A program made the translations under genes and the position numbers. From positions 28,867,166-28,931,165 of the forward strand of contig CM060083.1 in assembly GCA_030533445.1 (NCBI GenBank): a stretch of DNA of 64,000 nt. The letters are read 5' to 3'. Positions 30,801 through 42,800 of the stretch are shown here, one piece after another (the first letter of the stretch is position 1; the number at the start of each line of letters is the position of its first letter). The DNA is from Cyprinodon diabolis. Taxonomy: Eukaryota > Chordata > Actinopteri > Cyprinodontiformes > Cyprinodontidae. The notes under the pieces are model-generated. The model had not been told where the DNA came from. It saw nothing but the letters and a program-made list of their open reading frames with translations, and made no database searches.

Positions 30801-33800
30801 AACTTGGGGAAAACCTTTAAAAACTGTTTGATTCCTTCTTCTGAACAACTTGTAAAAAAAGCTTGTTTTTTTTCTTTTACTAATTGGAAACCAATTCTCT
30901 AGTTCTTGTTAAAGGAATGATCATTTTATCAATTTCACATTCATAGGTCAGGTTATAACATAAATCAGTTTACAATCGTAAACACTTCTGAATGGCAATA
31001 TTTGGCCTCTTGTTTCTCTCCTCCTTTCCTGTTAAACACCATGCCATCTTGTTTGTCAAATCAGCTCTAATTGTGAAACTGAAAAGAGAACAGAAAACAA
31101 ATAATGAGTGGAAAACTTCACATCCATGTAATTTAAAGACACTTTACTTAATTTTCATACATATTGATTATTGAAGCAGTTATAGTCATTAGCATTGCCG
31201 TTAAATCAAGTCATTGTTGATAGAGTCTAGTAGAAAAAAACGTTGCTGATGAGTTTGCTATGTAGGAACAGTTAACCAGTTCCATCTGGCAAGTTCCCCA
31301 TGGGGGAAGTGAGGCACCTTCCTTAGTTCCTTTATAAATCCCAGCTGTGGCTGTAGCTGTCCAACCGTCAGATGTTGAATGCCTTCATCATGATGCGAAC
31401 ACGGCTGTAAAAGTTTCCTGTAACTTTCTGTTTACGTGAGCATTGTTTTCTGTACCAATAAAACCAGCATAACCAAATTATTGGGTAAAAAAGCATGTTA
31501 CCTTATATCCACCCATAAAGTTTTTATTTATTACAGGTGTTTTGGGTAATTCTTCATTTTCCTTTTGGTTTGTATTTTCTGTAAGAAAAAGAAGTTGCAA
31601 GTAACATTAAAAAAAACAAAAGAAAAGAGAGACTGAGAATCAAACAGTATTTTTTTGTCTTCTTTTTTATTTTACCACATGCATGACGGTGCAGATGGTA
31701 AACATTTCCTGTGCCTGAAGTGATGAGCTTGTCTGTGTATTCAGGAGGAAATGTATGTTTGCTCATGGGAGGCATTGCAACACACAGTCCTTCGGAACGA
31801 CAGACTGTCCTCCTACAATTTAGACTTTGGATGATGTTTAGTGTCTCCTAAATAGAAATAGGTACACATAAGCAAAAAGCAGGAAAATAGGGAGTTTCAT
31901 GGCCAGAGGTACTTATCTACATTTCCAAGTACACTATATTGCCAAAAGTATTTGCTCACCTGCCTTGACTCACATATGAGCTTAAGTGACATCCCGTTCC
32001 TAATCCATAGGGTTCAATATGACGTCGGTCCACCCTTTGCAGCTAGAACAGCTTCAACTCTTCTGGGAAGGCTGTCCACAAGGTTTAGGAGTGTGTTTAT
32101 GGGAATTTTTGACCATTCTTCCAGAAGCGCATTTGTGAGGTCGCACACTGATGTTGGACGAGAAGGCCTGGCTCTCAGTCTCCGCTCTAATTCATCCCAA
32201 AGGTGTTCTATCGGGTTGAGGTCAGGACTCTGTGCAGGCCAGTCAAGTTCATCCACACCAGACTCTGTCATCCATGTCTTTATGGACCTTGCTTTGTGCA
32301 CTGGTGCACAGTCATGTTGGAAGAGGAAGGGGCCAGCTCCAAACTGTTCCCACAAAGTTGGGAGCATGGAATTGTCCAAAATGTCTTGGTATGCTGAAGC
32401 ATTCAGAGTTCCTTTCACTGGAACTAAGGGGCCAAGCCCAGCTCCTGAAAAACAACCCCACACCATAATCCCCCCTCCACCAAACTTTACACTTGGCACA
32501 ATGCAGTCAGACAAGTACCGTTCTCCTGGCAACCGCCAAACCCAGACCCGTCCATCAGATTGCCAGATGGAGAAGCGCGATTCGTCACTCCAGAGAACGC
32601 GTCTCCACTGCTCTAGAGTCCAGTGGCGGCGTGCTTTACACCACCGCATCCGACGCTTTGCATTGCACTTGGTTATGTATGGCTTGGATGCAGCTGCTCG
32701 ACCATGGAAACCCATTCCATGAAGCTCTCTGCGCACTGTTCTTGAGCTAATCTGAAGGCCACATGAAGTTTGGAGGTCTGTAGTGATTGACTCTGCAGAA
32801 AGTTGGCGACCTCTTCGCACTATGCGCTTCAGCATCCGCTGACCCCGCTCCGTCAGTTTACGTGGCCTACCACTTCGTGGCTGAGTTGCTGTCGTTCCCA
32901 AACACTTCCATTTTCTTATAATACAGCTGACAGTTGACTGTGGAATATTTAGGAGCGAGGAAATTTCACGACTGGATTTGTTGCACAGGTGGCATCCTAT
33001 CACAGTTCCACGCTGGAATTCACTGAGCTCCTGAGAGCGACCCATTCTTTCACAAATGTTTGTAAAAACAGTCTGCATGCCTAGGTGCTTGAATTTATAC
33101 ACCTGTGGCCATGGAAGTGATTGGAACACCTGATTCCAATAATTTGGATGGGTGAGCAAATACTTTTGGCAATATAGTGTATGTAAAAACCAGTAGGATT
33201 GTTTTACACATTGACCAAGTTCATAGTTCAAGCTAATAGTAATGTTTAATAGTAGGCATTAAATTGTGGTTGTGGGTGCAGTTTTTAAAAGATGTATTCA
33301 GATGCAAACTGCAAAAGAAAACTTGTGATACCTGCATCTCTATATATTTCTAAAATGCAAAGCAGCGATTCTGGGTTTTTAGACTTAAGCTAAGCAAAAT
33401 TAGTTTTTACCCATTCTTTTTCTCTTCTTTTTTTCCTTCCTTCCTTCCTTCCTTCCTTCCTTCCTTCCTTCCTTCCTTCCTTCCTTCCTTCCTTCCTTCC
33501 TTCCTTCCTCTATTTTTTCCATAAAGAAAATCCAAAACTAATTTTGACATCTCTACAATGTTGTTGTACATGTTATATAGTAAGGTGGTACTTTTTATAG
33601 GGTTGACAATCACTCTTTCCTGCCTACATGTTGAGTCATGAGGTACTAAGGATTATTTTTTTTTCTAATCAAGTTGTTGCCGGAATTTGGACATATATCT
33701 GAGAAGCATCACTGCTTCCACTTCCAGAAATGGGTCATGCTGAATGAGAACAAGACAAAACTGCATACATTTAGTATGACTAGTAGTGCTGTTTTTAAAT

Positions 33801-36800
33801 TGGAAAAGTTGGTTTTGGAAAGAATGAGGGTTAAAAATTCTATTTTTTTCTTTCTTTTTTTTTCCATCTCATGTTTGCCTGACAGAAATTATGTTTCTCT
33901 GACTCATGTTATAGTTTTACACTGACAATAAGAAATGTATTACGGGGGCATAGGAATGGGGTGTAAGGGAGGTTACTTTTAGTGATCACTGTACCATGAT
34001 TAATTAATTTGAATTGAAATAAGTATGATGATTTCAACAAGTTTTCTCCTTTATGCATTTTCGGCAGCAAAACAATAAATTAATAAAGAAAAATAGCCAG
34101 ATTTAAATAAAAGACACCACTTAGGGAAAAATTTGACTTTTCTAAAATGTTAGTAACACATCTTTTCTTTGATTCAAAGCAATCGTCTTCCATTTCCTGT
34201 GGGGGAAACTAATCACAACCAATTCTGCATCAACTCAAGCTGCACACAAATTAAATTTTAACTTGTGTGAGCTTGAGAAATAGAAAAAAAAAGAAGAAAA
34301 CTTGGTTTATAGGCGGCAGTGATGATTGTCACAAGTCCTTGACTGTGTCCTTGAAGGAAGCTATATCGTTGGGGAAAAAAAAAAATTTCCTGCCACCGAC
34401 GACAACAGCCTGACCTGAGGAGGTGCACCCTGGGGAATTTTAACAGGATGTGAGGCTTTGCTGTTAGAGCTGATTGAACGTTGTTCTAGATATGTGATTC
34501 GAGGGGGTTGGTGGGGGTCTTTGACATTGTAGGTTCAGAAATCTATATATGTTTGAAAAGATAAAGGAGATTTATTTTTCCTGAGTTAAATAATGTTTTT
34601 GTAGTGATACACTGAGTTTTAAGGTCAGCTTTTAGCAGGAGCAGTGAAAAAATACACTACCGGTAATTTACTATTTAAAGAAGACAATACTTCTATGGGA
34701 GTTGACGTTTTATATGGTTTTAGCATCTTACAGCCGTGATGACAGTGGTAAGCATTGATAGCATTAACATAACAGCAGTGTCCATATATATATATTAATT
34801 CTATAAATTGTCTTTTTAAATAAATACTTAAAAAGTTTATATAATAACTCTTTGAACTATGTTTGGTCTTCCTTTTATCTAATTTAAGTCTAACTCTCTA
34901 ATTAGTTAACTCAGTCACAAGCTTTTCACCAGAGTATTGTCCTAATGTTGGAGGTACAGTAACTTTGAATAAACGTTCTAAAAATGTATGGCAAATGATG
35001 TCTTATGATTAGCTTTTCTACCTTAAAAGTAATTATTTATCAGTAAGCAGGTTTTACTTTTAACCTTGTTTATACCTCAAAGGAGAAAAGTCAAATCAAA
35101 CGCTATCAATAAATTAGGAAGTTCATATTGAAGTGATGCCAAGTCAAGAACGCACGATACATTTTTGACTACTTTTTCTACTGCCTTTTCTAGACTTATT
35201 GCATTACTGAGGGTAACAGCTCTATTTTCAGAAATGTATATATTTCTGATTTTTGTTGCAATGTGACAACATTAGATCCCATACACTCTTTTGCAGATAC
35301 AGGTTGAGACCTGCACATCTAGATGAAGTAACTTTCTGTTGAATTTAGTGGCCATTCATGTAATGTTATTGGTTTATTTTTACAGATTGTTGTAGATTTT
35401 TCTCGACACTGAATTATTGGTGTTGATAATCCTTACGGATACACTACTGTTCTACTGAATGTGTACTCTGTCCAGGCACAGTGGGAATCTGTGACAATCT
35501 TCACCTTTTTGTTTAACATTTGAATTTTACAGATGTGACCTATATCATTCTTTCCATATATTAATCTGTTTAATATGAATCTCCTCAAAAATGATGTCGA
35601 CATTGGGTTGGAATCTGATATTGGATCTCATCTGTATTCTCCATTGAAATCGTGGAATAACTCTGCTCCCTATGCCTCTAATTTGTCATTCTAAACTTTC
35701 TAACATTTTTGATGACCCACCATCACTAATAGTTTAATTCTCCAAATGATGCACATTAAGGTCAATATAAGATAAGGTTAGTATCTACTTGACTAACAAA
35801 TGTTGCACACATTGCTCTAAATACTTTACATTTCTAATTGTCTCCTTGTGTCTCTGTATGCTTATCACCCCTATCGCTGACAAGCTGGATCCTTTCATCA
35901 CTTTACTATAAAAGCTTTTTCCATTTAGACACAGATTCCCCCCGCACTTAACTCTTCAATAAAATAGCTTCAACCTGTAAATCATCTAAACATCCTTTGT
36001 CCTTAAAAGGAGTTCTTTGAGTAAAGTCGGGGCTGATGCTGAACCCTTTTGAGGGAGTTTTTTTGGCTGAGAGTAAAGCTCTTGTGTGTTTCAGCCAAGC
36101 ATGTGGCATTTAAATTGAGCATCAGAGCATTTCAGAGCCTGACGTCACCCTCCCCACACCCACAGTGGTAAAGCTGCTCTGTGTGCAGGAAGTGGGGAGT
36201 TTGGTGAGTTGCCATTGTGTTGATCCTATTAATATGTGACATGCAGAGATTATATTTTACATAAAAGTTTGGAAAATTTAAAAAAGACAATTGAAAACCT
36301 AAAAATGTTTATTAGTTTAAATATTTTGATCAAAGCCCTTAACATAAAGTATATATAAGATGTCAACAATAATCTTACATTCATACCTGTATAATAATCC
36401 AGGTGTATTAGTCCACTAATTAATTAAGGGGTAGGAAATAGTTCATACTCGTTATTAGTTTCTCCTATGGAGAAGTTGAATTCAGCAATTTTCCTATTTT
36501 TATATTCTTTCTCTGGATCGAGTTTAAGGTTTTATTGGACACATGTCTGCTACCGTTATCTTGAAATAACTTAAAGCATCTTTTACACTCCAAATTCTTC
36601 TTCTTCAAAAAAAAAAAAAAAATGTGAATATACCTCCTCCCCCTTTGTTTAGATTAATGCTTTGCACACTCATTGCCATTTTTGCAGTGAGCCTTATAGG
36701 AAAGGTAACTAAAAAGGATTTCCAACAGTTTTAAAGGTGTATCCTGTACACGTTACATCATTTTTAAGGCCACTGCTGATAATGATAGTTTTAATCAGTC

Positions 36801-39800
36801 TAACAGATTACCAATACTGCCGATTTTTGGGGAGGGCGATTTCTGAAGCTAATATTCATTTTTCATTGTCCGTTGACCTGGTAAAATGAACCAACTGTAA
36901 CAAATGTTACACTAGTCTTAATTTAAATAAAAAATACACATTTCTAAACAAATCAATCAAAACATTAATAATGAAGAGCAAACAGAGGGAGCAGCAATCA
37001 ATGTGCTTTACATGATTTCAAGGCATAGCTGGTGAATGCACTAGTGAATAAGAGGGGACATGCATGTATTTGGCTGCTGCAGATACAAAAAAACAAAACA
37101 AAAAAACCCGCTAAGGTGGACCCGAAATATGGGCAGGCTGATATGTCTGTCTAACTTTATTTCACAAAGGTAGAAATGTCAGATGTGTGGAGTGCCTGAC
37201 CCATAGCTGCTGTATTTTTAGATTCTCTTAAAGATAGATTAAAGATATCTGCATTTTTTCAGAGTTACCATGGGCTTCTTGGTTGCTTCTTATGCTCTGT
37301 TGAAAAAAGGGATAAAATGAGACTGTAAACAGAAAGTATATTGGCAGTCAAGTGAATGAGTGAGTGTTATTTAAATGTTGTTGTAGTTTAAAACATGTAG
37401 AAACGCAGCACTATGTTCATCCAATGAATTAACACCACTTCTATTTTCAGGCAAGTAGTGTGAAGTGTATCATAAAATAACAAAACTGCTGGAGCATGCA
37501 GATTTTCTTAATGCTGTTGCAGAGAAAAATGCAGCTTAAATGAAAGCCTGCTGTTTCTCCCTGAACTTAGTTGAATGAAGTCCTCTGTGTTGAAGTGCTG
37601 CAAGAAACTTCAGTAAAATGCATTGAGAAATGTGACAAAACATGGGATGTTTACTTAATTTATTTCAGGGTTCAGATACAAAATTAATCTGTAAATTGTT
37701 TTCATATTAAAAAGCAGCTAACCATTAAGACAATGATAAATAAACAATGAATGATGTATTGACACTCCCTGTGGAGCATGTGTTTTAGAAGCATTCAACA
37801 CAGTAAATGCCTGTTAACCCTTGAATAGCCCTGCTCTTGCTGAACCTCACCAGCCTGTGAGGAGCAGTTGTTGGGGTTCCTTTCATGTTGTTTCATGTCA
37901 CTTGTAGCTGCCAGAAAACACTGGCCAGTTTCTCCGTCTCGGCTGCAGCTGAGGAACTCCTCTGTTCCATAAATGCAGGATCAGGAGGGGGGGAAATGAC
38001 CCTAGCAGAGGTGTAATTGTGGGCGGGGTAATTGGCAACACCGATCAAGGGATATTAAAAGCTCAGGACAAAAGTTACCAAACAGACCCGGTACTTTAAA
38101 TGCACATGGTTAATCCTGAGAGAGCTCCAGTTTACTTGTAGTATTGCTTCCTGTTTGAAACATTAAAATAATTTATAATGTTTACATTCATTGATTATCT
38201 GTCGAATTCTGATTACATCTGTTTATGTGGATATAAAAATATTAGATTGTCTGCTCTATTATTAGCCATTTTGTCCACTGTGTCCCCTGTGGCATCTATG
38301 AGATAAGCAGGGGGACTGAAGTGGTCTTCTCCCCGGAGGTCAGTTCAGTCAGAGGACAAAGGACAAGGGCCACTTCAAGCATCCTGTTTTAATCACCGCT
38401 GAGGCTGAAGGCGTTGCCAGCGTTTAACATAGTGTACCACCACTAAATAACTGTGTCATGTTACCGAGAGATTTAGCCGACATACGGCTGGAACAGCAGC
38501 GCTTCTGTGCTTTCAAATGAGGCGTGAAGTTGTGACAGATGGACCGTGAACGTCTCATGTCTCAATCAGTCCTTCATCCTAGAATTGTTTGTGGATTCCC
38601 TTCTCAAGTAATATGATTTTTGTGTTTTTCTCCATAATAGTAGCTAACAGTAGCAACCTGGGACTAATTACTTGATAAATTTTGTATATCTAGATTATTT
38701 AAGTGTAAAACTCAAAGTACAACTTTGCAAAGTAACTATTAGTTACAGACTTAAAAACTTTCCTATCTGCTGTAAATAACTTAAAGCCATGAAAAGAAAC
38801 TCCAAGGATAAGATAGTCAGGGTTATAGCAAGCTTATAGACTTAGAGACTTAAACTTAATTGTCATCTTGCATAGACGAGATTTTTGCAAGAGATGAAAT
38901 TTTGATGCACACAGCTTTCAACATTGAATGAGCAGCTTGCAACAGTGAAATGAACATTACCATTTATAAAGTGCAGCAGTGTTTAGAATGTACACAGTGT
39001 AGGAGAAAAGAAAAAACAGTTAGTCATTGGTGCAAAGGGAATTGATGTGGAAAGGTTTAGTGCAGTGCAAAAATAAATAAATAAATATGGTGCAAAATGC
39101 AGTAGAACATTGAGTTGTGTTCTACTTAAAGGCATTATGAAAAAAATATGCTTTTTTAGAGATTAGAGTTTCAACAGTTCAGCTGTCAGACACGGCAACG
39201 GGGAAAAAGCTGCTGCAGAACCTGCTGGGGCTGCAGCGGATGCTGCAAAGCCTCTTCCTAGAGGGCAGCAGAGAGAATGGTCCATGGTGGGGTTGTGAGG
39301 GGTCGCTGATGATATTATTGCACCGGACATGCAGCACTGGAATGAAATGTCTTTAATGGGTGAAAGAGGAGCCCCTATGATCCCGTCTGCTGTCCTCACA
39401 GCAGAGAGGTATTGCATTATCAATATCTATGACATATATTACAGTCACAAAGGACAGCTTAGGTGAAAAGCTTGGTAACATATAATATCTTAACTTGAAT
39501 TATTTAAATTATCCCCTGCAATCACTCTGATTGGACAAATTCCAGCAGTTTCTCAGGAGATGTTGTTGGTATAAACCTACCAGGGCTGGTCTTTAATATC
39601 TTTTTTTTTAAACAGGTTTTGGATTGCTGAAGTCAAACCATTTGAAGAGTAGAAACTAATAGCTATGCAGTAATCAAGGCTGTGTCCTTATCTGCTTTTG
39701 GCACCATTTCCCAAATGAACTTCAAATAATCAGAATTTTGTCTGTTCATGTCCTGCGCTAACAATGGCTCCTTCCTGTCATAACGCTCCCAGTGTTGATA

Positions 39801-42800
39801 GACTGGGTGCGTTTAACACCAGTAATGTGCCCACGTGCTTAAAGCCCAGACTGACCCTGTACCTAACAGAGGGCAGAGGATGGGTGGGTTGTCAGTGTGA
39901 TCCACTGTGATAAAGGACAAAAAAAAAGAGTAGGTGAAAAGAACGGCTGGCTTTGATGGCAAGCGGAAGACAAAAGGAAGAGCTTTTTATTGACATTGAG
40001 GGCTTGGTTCTGTGTTGCTGGACATCGGTGAGGCTCAGAGACACAGGTTAGGGCTAGTGTTTTCCCTGCAACTTTTAGATAGCCATTTCAAAGCACTGCC
40101 TATCTACCTCTTTTCAAAGAGCGGAGTGTTGATTTGATAGAAGCAGCAGAATAAAATCCCTTATCACCATCAGCTTTTCCCACGTGTGTCTTCCAGCTCT
40201 GTCATCTATTGAAGATTAAAGATCTGATCATATTAAGCTGCCTGCTTTCATTCTGTCTGCATTATTTCCAAACTCTGCGCCAAATCAAACAATCATTGTT
40301 GAGGTCTCAGTCGGAGCAGCCAAAGTTAAGCGATATCTCCCAGAGGCAGTGCCAGCAGGTTTAAAAAAAGATCAACTTTGCCTGGAACTCGCAGAGGTTC
40401 TGCTTTTATTATGTTCAAAAAGTAAAACGCTAAAAAATGCAAATAAAAAAAAAAGGGGGCCACTGTTGAGAGAGAAGTGTCACTCATCCGTTTAAACAGT
40501 TTCACATGATCCGCGTTGAGCCTCGTGAGATATTATCACATCATATCCAGACTGTGTGATCTTCTAAAAATCTGCTGTGTTCAGTTTTTGCACCACATGT
40601 TAATTGGAAAAATACATTAAATTACTTTAATCACCAAGATGACTGTTACTTCTCTGAGGTTAAATACAGCTTTTGCAGTTTTTCTGTCTGTTTTGTCCAT
40701 ACTGGGACAGATTCTTTGCAATCATCTGGTTGTTTGTGTTCTCTGCAGAAAGAAGTGAAGGATGTATTCACAGCTATTACATTCGAGGTGGCGTACAGCC
40801 TGGGGAAACATGTGATGACGGGACACCAGCAGCGGGAGCTGCCTGCGCTCACCCCCGTGCTGAGATGGAGGAAAGGAAACAAGATTGCTGTCAAGAATGA
40901 GGTACAACAGTTTAGCATAATTGACAGCAAGGATTCATATAGTGTGAAAGATAAGTTTAAAGGTATTGGTCACACAGATGGTACGATTAAGGTTAATTAT
41001 TGTGTCTCATACTCATGGTTTATCAGTAAGATGAGCCGTCAGTTTGCTTAATCTTCACAATTATTGGTGCGCCTGGTAAAAATGTAATAAAAAACAAAAA
41101 CAAAAAAAACAGGAATATATTTTTTTATTGCTGTAGAATATTCCCCAAGTTAAAAGTAATCTCCAAAGTCCAAACTTTATTTGTGTACTAAGGACCTACT
41201 GTATGCTAAGAAATAACTTTTACTAAAACCCAGAGTAGCTGTTTTTTTTCTCAAATCAGTTTTTAAATGTACACTTCCAAATGTTTTTCAAAATATATTA
41301 AAATGTATATTAGTGATCCATGACTGTTGAGGATCTGTGATGTTTTGGGCCAGTTCCACTCCCATGAGCCCTGAGAATCTTTTGCATTTCCTTATTAACT
41401 CTTTGAAATACAAGGGCATACTAAAAACGAATATTATGACTTCTAAAATAACTACTAATGGCTCATAACTTAGCCCATTCAACAGGATTAAAACCATATG
41501 CCCAAATCTAAAGAGAAATGATTCACCCTATAAAAGCTTCCCTTTTTTCATCTCACTCTACAAATATATTGAAATCACGTGGGGTGAGATGAGGAGAAAA
41601 AAATCATAAGAGATGAACCAGGACTCTAGATACAGTGAAGCAAAAAAGTATTTAGTCAGCCACCAATAGTGCAAGTTCTCCCACTTAAAAAGATGAGAGA
41701 GGCCGGTAATTTTCTTCATAGATATACCTCAAGTATGAGAGACAAAATGAGAAAAAAAAATCCAGAAAATCACATTGTCTGATTTTTAAAGAATTTATTT
41801 GCAAAATATGGTGGAAAATAAGTATTTGGTCAATAACAAAAGTTCATCTCAATACTTTGTTATAAACCCTTTGTTGGCAATGACAGAGATCAAACGTTTT
41901 CTGTTAGTCTTCACAAGGTTTTCACACACTGTTGCTGGCATTTTGGCCCATTCCTCCATACAGATCTCCTCTAGAGCAGTGATGTTCTGGGGCTGTCGCT
42001 GGGCAACACGGACTTTCAACTCCCTCCAAAGATTTTCTATGGGGTTGAGATCTGGAGACTGGCTAGGCCACTCCAGGACCTTGAAATGCTTCTTACGAAG
42101 CCACTCCTTCATTACCCGGGCGGTGTGTTTGGGATCATTGTCATGCTGAAAGACCCAGCCACGTTTCATCTTCAATGCCCTTGCTGATGGAAGGAGGTTG
42201 TCACTCAAAATTTGACGATACATGGCCCCATTCATTCTTTCCTTCACACGGATCAGTCATCCTGGTCCCTTAGCAGAAAAACAGCCCCAAAGCATGATGT
42301 TTCCACCCCCATGCTTCACTGTAGGTATGGTGTTCTTTGGATGCAACTCAGCATTTCCTCTCCTCCAAGCACGACGAATAGAGTTTTTACCAAAAAGTTC
42401 TATTTTGGTTTCATCTGACCATATGATATTCTCCCAGTCATCGTCTGGATCATCCAAATGCTCTCTAGCAAACTTGAGACGGGCCTTGACATGTACTGGC
42501 TTAAGCAGGGGGACACGTCTGGCACTGCAGGATTTGAGTCCCTGGCGGCGTAGTGTGTTACTGATGGTAGCCTTTGTTACTTTGGTCCCAGCTCTCTGCA
42601 GGTCATTCACTAGGTCCCCCCGTGTGGTTCTGGGAGTTTTACTCACCGTTCTTGTGATTATTTTGACCCCACGGGTTGAGATCTTGCGTGGAGCCCCAGT
42701 GGTCTTGTATGTTTTCCATTTTCTAATAATTGATCCCACAGTTGATTTCTTCACACCAAGCTTTTTACCTATTGCAGATTCAGACTTCCCAGCCTGGTGC

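Larger units (their letters stand above)
18834..40748 (+). other. itga9 intron 15 (21.9 kb)
   Basis: Largest intron in the window. Recognised contents are old DNA-transposon pieces at 19800-22082, a microsatellite block at 27751-28016, an intact Tc1 copy at 31932-33179, a TTCC array at 33433 and a LINE 3' end at 38840-39423. The stretches 18834-19800, 22083-27750, 28017-31929, 33510-38837 and 39424-40748 show no convincing coding region. Phrases near 25765-26350 and 29750-30215 look like decayed fish repeats but could not be named. Confidence 0.75.

Noticed and set aside
31952..32722. 256-codon plus-strand open frame
   Set aside because: Lies wholly opposite the Tc1 transposase gene. It is a shadow frame with no family motif of its own.
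33433..33509. Regular short repeats considered as a CRISPR-like array
   Set aside because: Tetranucleotide microsatellite without spacers, in a vertebrate intron.
40716..41051. 111-codon plus-strand open frame
   Set aside because: It is itga9 exon 16 read through into both flanking introns; only 40749-40901 is exon.
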